Shown one piece after another: positions 1 through 8,595 of a stretch of DNA of 64,000 bases. The stretch is from contig NZ_KB905160.1 in NCBI RefSeq assembly GCF_000378625.1, positions 743,848 to 807,847 on the forward strand, in the 5' to 3' direction. The position numbers and the translations under genes were made by a program. The notes beneath the pieces were generated by a model, which was not told where the DNA came from, made no database searches, and saw nothing but the letters and a program-made list of their open reading frames with translations. The first letter of the stretch is position 1; each line of letters starts with the position of its first letter. The stretch comes from Colwellia piezophila ATCC BAA-637. GTDB taxonomy: Bacteria; Pseudomonadota; Gammaproteobacteria; Enterobacterales; Alteromonadaceae.

Positions 1-705
1 TTTGTTATTAATAAAATGAATTTTTTTATTAATCGAGCGACTACAGCATTTTATTTCATTGCTATTTAACGTTATTAATTCATTATCTTCAGGATAATAT
101 ATTTTACCGCTATCAGCACCTAAAGCCATGGCATCTGAAGCCATATAAGCACCATGACTTCCTTGTGATATAACTAATGGACTACCTTGCTTTACTGCAT
201 AGAGATTATTGTTAGCACCGTTAATTAGCACTCCTAGAGCATAGCTACCTTTTAACTGGCCGATAGCTTTCTCAATAGCCTCTTCGTGAGTCATTGGCTG
301 AGCAAGGTAGTGATTTATTAAATGGGGGATCACTTCGCTATCAGTTGAACTATTAAAGTGATGGCCCCATTGCATTAATTGTTGCTTTAGGTGTAGGTAG
401 TTTTCGATAATACCATTGTGTACAACTGATACTTGGCCATACTGATGAGGATGTGCATTGGTGACATTGGCTCTGCCGTGTGTAGCCCAACGGGTATGAC
501 CAATGCAACAGTCGCCATCAATAGGCTGCCTTGATAACCTGTGCTTAAGATTGGTAAGTTTTCCCTCTGCCTTTATCGTATGAATTTTATTGTTAGATAG
601 TATTGAGATACCAGAAGAGTCATAACCACGATACTCAAGCCTGCCTAACCCCTCTAATACAGATTTTACTGCTGATTTTGCTACTACCCCGATAATTCCA
701 CACAT
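1..705 (-). CDS. glmS: glutamine--fructose-6-phosphate aminotransferase, N-terminal part (runs off the window)
   Basis: The first 235 residues of GlmS, which makes glucosamine-6-phosphate from fructose-6-phosphate and glutamine for UDP-GlcNAc synthesis. The protein begins MCGIIGVVAKS with the N-terminal nucleophile cysteine at residue 2, followed by LEYRGYDSSG and the glutaminase motifs GHTRWATHG and HNGIIENY. The frame stays open to base 1, so the isomerase domains lie outside the window. The start is supported by an AAAGAGG ribosome site about 8 bases upstream. A sigma54-type promoter sits 47 bp upstream. Its position next to EPS glycosyltransferases suggests a pathway-dedicated copy feeding amino-sugar precursors; whether another glmS exists elsewhere cannot be seen here. 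Confidence 0.93.
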   Translation of the reverse strand, partial: MCGIIGVVAKSAVKSVLEGLGRLEYRGYDSSGISILSNNKIHTIKAEGKLTNLKHRLSRQPIDGDCCIGHTRWATHGRANVTNAHPHQYGQVSVVHNGIIENYLHLKQQLMQWGHHFNSSTDSEVIPHLINHYLAQPMTHEEAIEKAIGQLKGSYALGVLINGANNNLYAVKQGSPLVISQGSHGAYMASDAMALGADSGKIYYPEDNELITLNSNEIKCCSRSINKKIHFINNK

Positions 706-751
706 AACAAATACCTCTTTATATTCTTAACTCACTTCTTTTTTATGATGT

Positions 752-767
752 TGCAGTTATTAAGCCA
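752..767 (-). promoter_or_regulatory. sigma54 (-24/-12) promoter of glmS
   Basis: On the minus strand this reads TGGCTTAATAACTGCA, which keeps the GG-N10-GC spacing and the TGGC and TGCA ends of the RpoN consensus. It ends 47 bp before the glmS start codon. It is one of a set of similar sites in this EPS region. Confidence 0.65.
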
Positions 768-819
768 ATTATTTATAGTCATTTAAATCAATTACTTATT
801 TTGTTTTTGTATTGATTTA

Positions 820-834
820 TTGCAATTTGCAAAG
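820..834 (-). promoter_or_regulatory. putative activator-binding site (TGCA palindrome) upstream of glmS
   Basis: The element reads CTTTGCAAATTGCAA on the minus strand, about 53 bp upstream of the -24 box. Closely related TTTGCA/TGCAA elements lie upstream of other EPS units, as expected for an enhancer bound by a sigma54 activator. Function is inferred. Confidence 0.45.
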
Positions 835-843
835 TCTATTTTG

Positions 844-1965
844 CTAATTAGGAATACATTTGAGAATCTGAGCGTAGCAGTGTAGATGGCAATACTTTTG
901 TGATGAATTTTTAGCTTGTTGAGAGATTTTCAATAAAAAAGTGGGTTGTTCGATTAACCTCGTTAATACTTTAGCTAAACTTTCCATGTTGTTTGGGGCA
1001 TATTTTACACAATCGAACCCGTCAGTTAGGTGCTGGTCCCAATAAGCATTATCAGCGGGAATTACGATGGCGAGGCCAGCAACCATTGACTCTAAAATGG
1101 ATAAACCAAAAGGCTCATTTTGTGATGTAGAAATGAATACTGATGAGTTTGCTCTAATATCATTTAAATTTTTAGGGTCCGGGTACCAGTAAATATTATC
1201 CACCATATGAAAGCTATTTATATCTACATAGGCATCATTTTCTGGCTTGATATAACAAACACTAGCAAAATATTTATCATCGTCTTTAGCTGTGCTATTT
1301 AGTCTAGCCATAGCCGCTATAAAAAGTTCTACACGTTTCCATTTTAATAACGACCCGGCCCATAAGAAGCCAACGTTATCATTATTGTTTTTTGCTGTTA
1401 TCGTTGAGTCGTTAATGCCATTAACAAAAGCAATAAATTTTTTGTCCTCCATATTATCATTGATATTTGGGGGGCTGTTTTTACGGTAAGATTTTAATGC
1501 ATGTAAAATGGATGCGTGGGTCGAAGGTAAGTAAAACACTTTTTTTGCTCGGGCTAAACCAAACCCTGCTACTTTAGAATGAGCAATATCACCTTGAATT
1601 AATTGAATAATATCTATATTAATTAGCTCAGTGAGTAGGTATATAGATAAATCGACGTTAGGCCCGGAAAAACCGATTATTTTTGTAAATCTCTTCAGTT
1701 TCATCATGTTGGTTATTAACGAAAGTAAATAGACAAAGTGCTTCAGAAAGTAGAGTATTCCGGTGGTTTTATTCTGCAGGTAACGAGGAGAAAACAACGG
1801 CACGAAGTGCACATTATCGTTGCAGCCATTACCCCAAGAGCCTCTGTCGTTTGAAATAACCCATACCTCAATACTAGGGGGTAATTCAGAGATAATTGTT
1901 TGCATTACTTTTTTAGAGCCGCCTTTAAAAGGCACCGGATCATAAATCAATAGGCGTTCAATCAT
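844..1965 (-). CDS. GT4-type glycosyltransferase
   Basis: A 373-residue family-4 (GT-B fold) glycosyltransferase of the EPS cluster that would add a sugar to the lipid-linked repeat unit at the inner membrane. The C-terminal domain carries the nucleotide-sugar signature EPFGLSILESMVAGLAIVIP (two glutamates seven residues apart). The N-terminus has a basic, glycine-rich loop (PFKGGSKK). A GGAG ribosome site precedes the start, and the first 8 bases overlap the end of the upstream glycosyltransferase, so the two are probably co-translated. Donor and acceptor cannot be deduced. Confidence 0.85.
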   Translation of the reverse strand: MIERLLIYDPVPFKGGSKKVMQTIISELPPSIEVWVISNDRGSWGNGCNDNVHFVPLFSPRYLQNKTTGILYFLKHFVYLLSLITNMMKLKRFTKIIGFSGPNVDLSIYLLTELINIDIIQLIQGDIAHSKVAGFGLARAKKVFYLPSTHASILHALKSYRKNSPPNINDNMEDKKFIAFVNGINDSTITAKNNNDNVGFLWAGSLLKWKRVELFIAAMARLNSTAKDDDKYFASVCYIKPENDAYVDINSFHMVDNIYWYPDPKNLNDIRANSSVFISTSQNEPFGLSILESMVAGLAIVIPADNAYWDQHLTDGFDCVKYAPNNMESLAKVLTRLIEQPTFLLKISQQAKNSSQKYCHLHCYAQILKCIPN

Positions 1966-3277
1966 GACTATTTCTCCATGAAAACTTCAACATTAAGTGT
2001 TTATAGCTTTTAGTTAAGGTTTTAGTTAATGTTTTAATTGGCTGTGGCGTTAGGGCTTTGATTAAAAGTGCTTTTAGTACTGTACTAAGGTGTATAAAAA
2101 TAAGTTTAGTAACACTGTATTTGGTTTTATGGTTCAGTAAACGTTGGTAAGCAAGGTTGAATGCACTAAACTGCTTCTGCAAAGAGAAGTTTTTTCCGAT
2201 ATGTTCTTGGGCATTTTTAGCTAATTTTTTTCTTAAAATAGGTCTCTCTATCAACGTTTTGATTGCGTTAATGAGTTCATCAGAATTATTGGGGCATATT
2301 AATAGCGCATTTTCCTGATCAGTATATATCTCATTAATTCCAGCAATATTACTGGTGATTATGGGAAGTTTAGCAAGACTTGCTTCGGCCAGCGTTAGGC
2401 CAAAAACCTCTTCACAAGGCACTGAGATAAAACAATCGGCATTGCTTGAGTAGATTTCAGCGACTTTATCGCTCGCTGCAAGAAATTTAACGTTATGATG
2501 TAAATATAGTTCATCAACCAATTGCGTTAGTCTGTCTTTTTCACACCCAGAGCCAACAATAGCAAGTTTTATTTGATAGTCTTTTTTTAATTTATCTACG
2601 GCATACAGTAATTGATGCACTAATTTTCTAGTGATTAATGAGCCCATATACAAGATGACAAAGTCATGTTTTTTTGCCGATAGTTCGGCTCTAATATCTC
2701 GAGGTGTGGGGCAAAGTACTCTATTTGGGTCAATGCCATTATAAATCACAGCTACTTGCTGATAGCGGAATTCATTTTTTTTAAATATTTTAGTGACTGA
2801 TTGGCTAACACCTATAATGCTATCCGCGCCGTGAAATAATAAGGTTAATCTGTCCCTAAACATATAACGGGCATGTAAATGCAGTAACAGTGGAGTACCG
2901 GTATACTTACAAATGGGTGCCATCCATTGACAGGGGGCGCCATTGTTGCAATGTACTAAAGAAATCTCATACTCTTTTATTATTTTCTTAGCTTTGAGCA
3001 GTAATTTTAAAAACTGTAAAAAATTCCATCTAGGTAAAAGCCAGTAACCAAGACAGACAAAGTTATCTTTGATAACGTCAACACCCAAATCGGTTGCTTT
3101 ATTTGCTAAAATTTCACTATTGCACCAAAGTACTGGATGGTAATGGTGTTCTTTAGCTGATTTTAGTAAGTCTAATAAAACAATTTCACTGCCTCTGAGC
3201 CAGTTATCACCGTAGTGAACATATAAAATCTTTGGCGCAACTTCTTTAACTTTTGCGATAGTATCAGACATTTTCAC
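1958..3277 (-). CDS. GT4-type glycosyltransferase
   Basis: A 439-residue GT-B glycosyltransferase. The N-terminal acceptor domain has GDNWLRGSEIVLLDLL. The C-terminal nucleotide-sugar domain has ILYMGSLITRKLVHQLL and the EEVFGLTLAEASLAKLPIIT signature. After residue ~375 there is a basic extension beyond the usual family end, rich in Lys and hydrophobic residues, which may be a membrane-associating tail. It overlaps the next gene by 8 bp and follows the broken C-terminus of the ligase gene. It is probably in the same transcription unit as the flippase and ligase. Confidence 0.85.
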   Translation of the reverse strand: MKMSDTIAKVKEVAPKILYVHYGDNWLRGSEIVLLDLLKSAKEHHYHPVLWCNSEILANKATDLGVDVIKDNFVCLGYWLLPRWNFLQFLKLLLKAKKIIKEYEISLVHCNNGAPCQWMAPICKYTGTPLLLHLHARYMFRDRLTLLFHGADSIIGVSQSVTKIFKKNEFRYQQVAVIYNGIDPNRVLCPTPRDIRAELSAKKHDFVILYMGSLITRKLVHQLLYAVDKLKKDYQIKLAIVGSGCEKDRLTQLVDELYLHHNVKFLAASDKVAEIYSSNADCFISVPCEEVFGLTLAEASLAKLPIITSNIAGINEIYTDQENALLICPNNSDELINAIKTLIERPILRKKLAKNAQEHIGKNFSLQKQFSAFNLAYQRLLNHKTKYSVTKLIFIHLSTVLKALLIKALTPQPIKTLTKTLTKSYKHLMLKFSWRNSHD

Positions 3278-3292
3278 TCCCTCACGTTTACG

Positions 3293-3487
3293 CTAACTCT
3301 GTTGATTCATTGATTGCAGATAACGGTTCAAAGCAATAACTAAAGCCACTTGCAAATAGATTGGCCAAATAAAGCCTTGGGTTAAGAATGTGCCTTAAAC
3401 AATAAAGCCGATAATACCCGCTGGCGCTGCATTTAAAACGACCCGTATGCCAGGGGTCTGGTGCTTAACATCTATTGCTTTCAGCAT
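3293..3487 (-). pseudogene. detached C-terminal remnant of the O-antigen ligase-like gene
   Basis: In the frame shifted from the ligase ORF, bases 3487-3293 (minus) encode a stretch ending APAGIIGFIV-stop-GTFLTQGFIWPIYLQ followed by VALVIALNRYL. This looks like the final membrane helix of exosortase-associated O-glycosylation ligases (from memory of that family). Two lesions are visible: a shift of frame near 3468-3490 and an in-frame TAA at 3397-3395 that is one base from TCA (Ser). The frame ends at a TAG at 3295-3293. The simplest reading is that the ligase has lost its last helix by mutation. Confidence 0.6.
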
Positions 3488-4646
3488 TTTCAAAAAACAT
3501 CAGTAAGGTACTGATAATTAAAGTAACAAATAGTATAAAACCCAAAAAACCAGACTCAGTCAATACGCCAAACCAAGTGGAATGTACCGCGTGATTTAAG
3601 CCATCCCAATGGGTGTTATAAGAAAAATAATTGTAATAGAAATTACTAATGCCTACGCCAAAGACAGGGTTGTCCAATGCCATATTCCACGCAGCTTCCC
3701 AGGCATACAACCGTCCCATTGCTGATTCATCTATGCCTACTTCGGCAGCGCCGCCTGATGCTCTATCACTGATGCCAGCAACGATAAATAAAATAATTAC
3801 TGAGATAGCACCGCCGGTAAATAATAAAACTTTAGAGCGAATGCGGTTGTAGGTGAATAAGCTTACTACGGCTAAAAACCCCAATAAGCCGCCTCTGCTT
3901 TGAGTGGCAAGTAGTGCATAAAAAAAAATGCAAAAAGTACTAAAACTAAAGAATCGTTCAAAGGTAGACAGTGATCTTTCTAGGAAAGGGGCTATAGCAA
4001 AAGCCATGGGATACAAGAGTACTAGCGCTAAATCGTTTGGGTCGCCTAGTAAAGAGCCAATATTTCTGCCTATAGTGACTCGAGTGCCTTCAACCAAGCC
4101 AATACCGTTTAATTTGTTATATAAGGCAACTAAACCAACACAAGCGCCAGCAAAGATAAATACCCGGCTAGCGGTGATAAAGTGGCTTTCCTTACGCATC
4201 ATCCAAGCGATAACAAAGGTCATTAAGATGATTTTGCTATAAACCCCTGTCCAAGCATTTTTTGCCACCGCGACATTACTGGCAAAGGGAATAGCAAGTG
4301 TTACCAATAAAAAGAATAAAATCAAAAAACTAAATTGTGGACACCAATAAGCATGAAGGTTTTGGCTGATGGTAGCGCGTAAAAAAATAACAAATAGTGC
4401 GGATAGAGCGAGTAATAAAGGTAATTTTAATGGCTCTAAAAAAGGAAATATTTCATGGATACGAAAAAATGAAAAAATGACAAAAGCTAACACAATATAG
4501 AAGGAAAAGTTGACCATGCCCCACAGAGCAAAGGGGATTAATCCAATAATAATGAGCATTAGTGGATGAGGAAATAAATAGAGCGCTAATGTTACTAACA
4601 TTAACATCAGTAGCATACTTGTCATTGTTAAGGGGGAATCAGTCAT
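3465..4646 (-). CDS. O-antigen ligase/polymerase-like membrane protein, C-terminally truncated by frameshift
   Basis: A 393-residue polytopic inner-membrane protein with about ten hydrophobic segments. It resembles the Wzy/WaaL superfamily, which transfers or polymerises polysaccharide units at the periplasmic face. The motif GRNIGSLLGDPNDLALVLL near residue 190 and the large periplasmic loop ending GVGISNFYYNYFSYNTHWDG, then HAVHSTWFGVLTESGFLGF, match exosortase-type O-glycosylation ligases (recalled family features). The reading frame ends early at NAESNRC, and the expected last helix continues in another frame with its own stop (3293-3487). It may be inactive or work without that helix. 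Eight bases separate it from the flippase gene upstream. Confidence 0.75.
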   Translation of the reverse strand: MTDSPLTMTSMLLMLMLVTLALYLFPHPLMLIIIGLIPFALWGMVNFSFYIVLAFVIFSFFRIHEIFPFLEPLKLPLLLALSALFVIFLRATISQNLHAYWCPQFSFLILFFLLVTLAIPFASNVAVAKNAWTGVYSKIILMTFVIAWMMRKESHFITASRVFIFAGACVGLVALYNKLNGIGLVEGTRVTIGRNIGSLLGDPNDLALVLLYPMAFAIAPFLERSLSTFERFFSFSTFCIFFYALLATQSRGGLLGFLAVVSLFTYNRIRSKVLLFTGGAISVIILFIVAGISDRASGGAAEVGIDESAMGRLYAWEAAWNMALDNPVFGVGISNFYYNYFSYNTHWDGLNHAVHSTWFGVLTESGFLGFILFVTLIISTLLMFFENAESNRC

Positions 4647-4654
4647 AAATAGCC

Positions 4655-5965
4655 TTAGGTCACTTGCCCAAACCAGGTGGCGACAACTGCAGCGCTTATT
4701 GCCGGGTATAAATAACCAAATTTGTACGGGAGATAGACCTTTTTTTGACTGAAGTAGTAGAAAAGTACCATTCGAATGGCATTTGCAGCGATAAGTGCTG
4801 TAAGTGCGCCTTCAACCCTAAATAGCGGCACCAACAAAATCAGTAAAAGACCACCGAAGGCACTCGCCACAAGGTTAATATTCATTTGTAGCTGGGTACT
4901 TTTTTCTACGAAACAACCCAAATTTAATAGATCGGCCAGCATCTTTAATAAGGTGCAAAGTAGCAACCAAGGTAAAATAGCAATGGCGCCATGGTAAGCG
5001 GTGGGTGTTAACTGTTGAATGAGTAACGGCCCTAATAAGCCGAGGCTACCGCATAGGAGCACTGAAGTGATGGCACCAAGCACAGCAAAGTGTGCATTGA
5101 TGTTTTTACCATCTTGTTCTTTAAGTACTGAGAAGCGCTTAGGAAACCACCATAAAGTAAAGGGTTGAATAAGCAGGGTAGGGACTAAGGCGAACTTGAT
5201 TGCTATCGCATACGCAGCAATTTCTATGGCACCAAAATTTTCGGCCAGCAACCACCTGTCCATGCCTGACAAAGTAAATGTTGCAGCGCCACCAATAAAA
5301 ATGGGACCTGCATAGGTGATGATATTTTTAATATGTCTTATTGAGAAACTAATATGGGTTTCTTTAAGTTGAATAACACATAAAATTATTGCAACAATTA
5401 CTGACGACACAGCGCCTGCGGCTAAAATACTGGTTATTCCCCAACCATTGACCAACCAATAAAAAGTGAGTGAAACTTGTATAACGACTTTTAGCATCGA
5501 AATTGTAAAAAACAATCCTGCTCGCTCAGTAATTCGTAACCACGCTAATGGAATATTTATTAGACCACCAACAGAGAGTGCAACACCCAGTAAATAGAGT
5601 TCATTTTCTGTGATTTTTCCCGGTAAAAAAGGCAATAAATCTTTAGAGTAGAAATGGAAAACACCATAGGAAATAACGGCAAGGATGCCAGCGACTAATA
5701 AACATTCGGCTGCATGGCGTTTTTTTTGTTCAATACCATCGGCTAAACCGACAAATCGATATAATGCTTCAACTAAACCAAAGCCTAAAACGATAGATGC
5801 AATATTAGAAAATACTACCAGAACCTCAAGTCGACCGTAGTCTGAAGGCATTATGTAACTGGTATATATAGGCAGCATCACTAAAGAAATGCCTTTCATC
5901 ATAAATATACTTAAGCCATACAGTGCAGATTGGTTTAATAGGTTCTTATATCGACTCTTGAGCAT
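4655..5965 (-). CDS. polysaccharide flippase (Wzx/MOP family)
   Basis: A 436-residue protein with 12 or so predicted membrane helices, starting LLNQSALYGLSIFMMKGISLVMLPIYTSYI cut into the typical first two helices of MOP-family lipid-linked oligosaccharide flippases. It would move undecaprenyl-PP-linked EPS units across the inner membrane. It is somewhat shorter than the common ~480 residues and ends soon after the helix containing YPAISAAVVATWFG. Its start overlaps the end of the upstream glycosyltransferase by 20 bp. Flippase, ligase and glycosyltransferases form one Wzx/Wzy-type set. Confidence 0.82.
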   Translation of the reverse strand: MLKSRYKNLLNQSALYGLSIFMMKGISLVMLPIYTSYIMPSDYGRLEVLVVFSNIASIVLGFGLVEALYRFVGLADGIEQKKRHAAECLLVAGILAVISYGVFHFYSKDLLPFLPGKITENELYLLGVALSVGGLINIPLAWLRITERAGLFFTISMLKVVIQVSLTFYWLVNGWGITSILAAGAVSSVIVAIILCVIQLKETHISFSIRHIKNIITYAGPIFIGGAATFTLSGMDRWLLAENFGAIEIAAYAIAIKFALVPTLLIQPFTLWWFPKRFSVLKEQDGKNINAHFAVLGAITSVLLCGSLGLLGPLLIQQLTPTAYHGAIAILPWLLLCTLLKMLADLLNLGCFVEKSTQLQMNINLVASAFGGLLLILLVPLFRVEGALTALIAANAIRMVLFYYFSQKKVYLPYKFGYLYPAISAAVVATWFGQVT

Positions 5966-6995
5966 GTGAACCCCCTATTAATGCTTTGCGGTAAACATTA
6001 AAAATCTGAGGGATAATCGCGTTACAAGAAAAATTATTTCTAATATGCAAATAACCAAATAAGGACATTTTACTTCGTTGAGTCTGTGATAACGTCTGAC
6101 CCTGCTTAATTGATTCAATAAAAGATTTTTCATTAAATGGAGCAATTAACCAGCCACTAAGATCATTGATTACCACGGATGAAATGCCACCAATATCAAA
6201 ACTGATGACCGGTATTCCTCTAACGAGTGCTTCAATTGCTACTAGGGGTAAGCCCTCTTCTCTACTGGTAATACATAACAGACTTATCTTTGGCCAATGT
6301 GGATTCATTGACGTTACTTGGCCGGCTAAGTCTACGTTGTCAGACGCAGTAGCGCATATTTCATCTAACATAGGCCCATCGCCATATATTGAAAAAGTGT
6401 ACTGAGGTAATTTTTTAGCTAAACGAAGAAAAATATCAGGACCTTTCTCAAAACTTAAGCGACCGACAAAAGCTACTTGAGTTGCAGGCATGGTTTTTTT
6501 AAAAGACTGAGCTGGTAACTCAACAAAATTTTGAATCACCTCTGCGGTTAAATTTGCTGATTTTCTGATTTGTTCTGATACACAGATACAAGGTGATAAG
6601 CATGCCGTGATACTGTCAAGCCACCGATAGAGTCTCATTTTAAGGTTGCCTTTCTCGCCAGAATGAAAGGTAGACACGACCGCTATTTTACTTAATTTAC
6701 AGGTGATTCGCCCAATGATACCCGCTTTATAACCATGAGTATGAACAAGGGTGGTATCTGATGTTTTTAAAAATTTAAACAGTGATGAGATACCACCATC
6801 TAATTTCAATAACATTGAGCGAAGGAATTCTTCTGATTCAAAAACGGGGTGTTCACCGTAGTCGTTCAATAGGATTATTTGCACACTATGCCCGGACTTA
6901 TGAAGACCCTTAGCCAGGTTAGCTACATGCGTTTCAATGCCGCCATAATTTTTGCTATCAAGCAGCAAAGCAATTTTTAGATTATCTGTTGTCAT
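5946..6995 (-). CDS. GT4-type glycosyltransferase
   Basis: A 349-residue GT-B glycosyltransferase. Its start region LKIALLLDSKNYGGIETHVANL is the acceptor-domain glycine loop, and TSREEGLPLVAIEALVRGIPVI is the C-terminal nucleotide-sugar signature. An in-frame TTG at 7055 would add 20 residues, but those bases overlap a candidate sigma54 promoter and lack family similarity, so the ATG at 6995 is preferred. First gene of the glycosyltransferase-flippase-ligase unit, overlapping the flippase gene by 20 bp. Confidence 0.85.
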   Translation of the reverse strand: MTTDNLKIALLLDSKNYGGIETHVANLAKGLHKSGHSVQIILLNDYGEHPVFESEEFLRSMLLKLDGGISSLFKFLKTSDTTLVHTHGYKAGIIGRITCKLSKIAVVSTFHSGEKGNLKMRLYRWLDSITACLSPCICVSEQIRKSANLTAEVIQNFVELPAQSFKKTMPATQVAFVGRLSFEKGPDIFLRLAKKLPQYTFSIYGDGPMLDEICATASDNVDLAGQVTSMNPHWPKISLLCITSREEGLPLVAIEALVRGIPVISFDIGGISSVVINDLSGWLIAPFNEKSFIESIKQGQTLSQTQRSKMSLFGYLHIRNNFSCNAIIPQIFNVYRKALIGGSHAQESI

Positions 6996-7031
6996 GGTAA
7001 ACCTATTCTTAAACACATGATAACTTGATAC

Positions 7032-7047
7032 TGCATAAAGTAGACCG
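7032..7047 (-). promoter_or_regulatory. weak sigma54-like promoter of the 6995-844 glycosyltransferase unit
   Basis: The minus strand reads CGGTCTACTTTATGCA. The GG-N10-GC spacing and the TGCA end are kept but the middle is poor. It lies 37 bp before the ATG at 6995, within the 37-49 bp distance seen for the better sites of this region, with a TGCA palindrome at 7111 upstream. Confidence 0.35.
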
Positions 7048-7110
7048 ATCTTCAAAAAGTCTATTTTACTAGGGCTGCAGCGCTATTTTTTTATTGATAT
7101 AGTTAATTAT

Positions 7111-7122
7111 TTGCAAATTGCG
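7111..7122. promoter_or_regulatory. putative activator-binding site (TTGCAAATTGCG)
   Basis: A TGCA-type palindrome in the divergent gap between the glycosyltransferase unit (minus) and the EEP-family gene (plus). A related TATTGCAAAGCAAAT lies at 7137-7151. It shares its core with the elements at 820, 14705 and 23851. Confidence 0.4.
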
Positions 7123-7253
7123 TAAAGCGTGGCAGTATTGCAAAGCAAATTAGTAATCACAGTGCATAACGCGGGTAATAATCAGTAAACGCTCGCTTTT
7201 CAGCTAAAGTATAAATAAGAGGGATAACCTAATTCTGCGAACTTGGTAGCACC

Positions 7254-8258
7254 ATGGAAATAAGATTACTTATGCCGTTAATACTTGCACCGCTATTACT
7301 TAGCTTCATAGCAACGCTTATTTGGCGACTCTTAAGGCAGGTAGATTCGCCTTGGTGGCTTGAAAATATTTTATCAACGCCGTTCAGTATTATCATTATT
7401 TGTCTGGCATTAATGATAGTGTTTAGTTACTTTTTTGTTTACCAACAGAGTTTAAATTATTGCTTGATTTATTACTTAAATGGCGTGGTAATAAGCATTG
7501 TTCTGGCAACGTGTTTAAATAACATCAGTGTTACCAATAAAAAAGTATGCATTGACCCCGTGACTTTCTTTCAGTTCAACATAAAGTACACCGAAAAAAC
7601 ACATGACATCACTGCATTAGTAGAACATCTTATTGAAGAACGATATCATCTGGTTGCGTTACAAGGTGTAAGTCAGAAATCCAAGAACTTGATTATTAAT
7701 AAGTTAAACCCGTATTACCCTAACTTTATTAGGGGTGAAAATAAACATCAGCAAGTTTATAGTGATCAACTGCTCTTTAGCCGTTATGCCTTTACTAATA
7801 TTCAGTATTATAAAAATGGTCACAGTTCATTTTTACTATCAAGCCAATGGCACTTGCCTTTTAGTGTCATCAATCTATATAGTTTACACCCACCTTCGCC
7901 GCGAAATGAACGCTTGTGGCAAGCGCGAAATAAAAGCCTGTACCAGTTAGAATCGGCCCTAAAAAACTCAGCAGGGGCTAGTTCTTTTGAAAATAGCTCA
8001 TTAGTGCGTCAGTCACTAATAATAGGGGATTTAAACCTCTCAAAACACTCAAATAGAATACATAACTTAAAACAGGGCATGAATACAGAATTTGTTAATT
8101 CGTGGCCGCATAAACCGTATATTGCCAGCGCCTTTGGTTTAGCTATTGATCATTTTTTGGTGTCAAAGCCAACAATTATTTGTTCTCGACAACGTCTTAA
8201 TGAGTTTAGCTGGTCAGATCATTATGCAATTAAAACTGAGGTTGAGTTTAAAAAGTAA
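7254..8258 (+). CDS. membrane-anchored endonuclease/exonuclease/phosphatase-family protein
   Basis: A 334-residue protein with three N-terminal membrane helices (roughly residues 5-27, 44-64, 70-90) followed by an EEP (DNase I/IMPase-like) domain. The motifs FQFNIKY (~106), GDLNLS, AIDHFLVS and SDHYAI near the C-terminus are the metal-binding and catalytic blocks of the superfamily. The block normally reading LQE has LQG (residue 138), so the magnesium-binding glutamate is missing and activity may be altered. Substrate unknown. It is divergent from the glycosyltransferase unit and is followed by a hairpin terminator. Confidence 0.72.
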   Translation: MEIRLLMPLILAPLLLSFIATLIWRLLRQVDSPWWLENILSTPFSIIIICLALMIVFSYFFVYQQSLNYCLIYYLNGVVISIVLATCLNNISVTNKKVCIDPVTFFQFNIKYTEKTHDITALVEHLIEERYHLVALQGVSQKSKNLIINKLNPYYPNFIRGENKHQQVYSDQLLFSRYAFTNIQYYKNGHSSFLLSSQWHLPFSVINLYSLHPPSPRNERLWQARNKSLYQLESALKNSAGASSFENSSLVRQSLIIGDLNLSKHSNRIHNLKQGMNTEFVNSWPHKPYIASAFGLAIDHFLVSKPTIICSRQRLNEFSWSDHYAIKTEVEFKK

Positions 8259-8355
8259 AGACACTATCGCCAATGTTTTTCGCTCAAAGAGAGAAATAAA
8301 GGCTTGAGGTAAAGTATAACAATGGTTGTGATTAGTCTTGAAAAGACAACCAGAA

Positions 8356-8391
8356 CCCACTGCTGTTTTTCGTTTTAAAAAAAACAGTGGT
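8356..8391. terminator. hairpin terminator between convergent genes
   Basis: CCACTG plus GTTTTT pairs with AAAAAC plus CAGTGG across a short loop, with a 2-base bulge. The A/T arms give a U-run in either direction. It separates the EEP gene (plus) from the monooxygenase gene (minus). Confidence 0.5.
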
Positions 8392-8525
8392 TTAAGGGGG
8401 GGAGTTGCCAGTTGCATTAGTCTGCCCGATATTGATTCGACTGAATAGTTCAAACCTACAAAATCTATGCGGTAATCACATCACTAAAGATTAACTCTCG
8501 ACATTTCGAAAAACTTAGCCAGAGT

Positions 8526-8555
8526 TTAAGTAATTAAGTAATTAAGTAATTAAGT
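8526..8555. repeat. short tandem repeat, TTAAGTAA-type 8-mer
   Basis: About three and a half copies of an 8-bp unit (TTAAGTAA) in the 337-bp gap between the EEP and monooxygenase genes. Apart from the terminator, nothing else is seen in this gap. Confidence 0.7.
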
Positions 8556-8595
8556 CAGGCGTCATCACCGCCGCCGTAGGTTTTCCCTAGTCGAA

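Noticed and set aside
8214..8453. 79-codon minus-strand ORF over the end of the EEP gene
   Set aside because: It spans the terminator hairpin and part of a real gene, with no ribosome site or protein-like composition.
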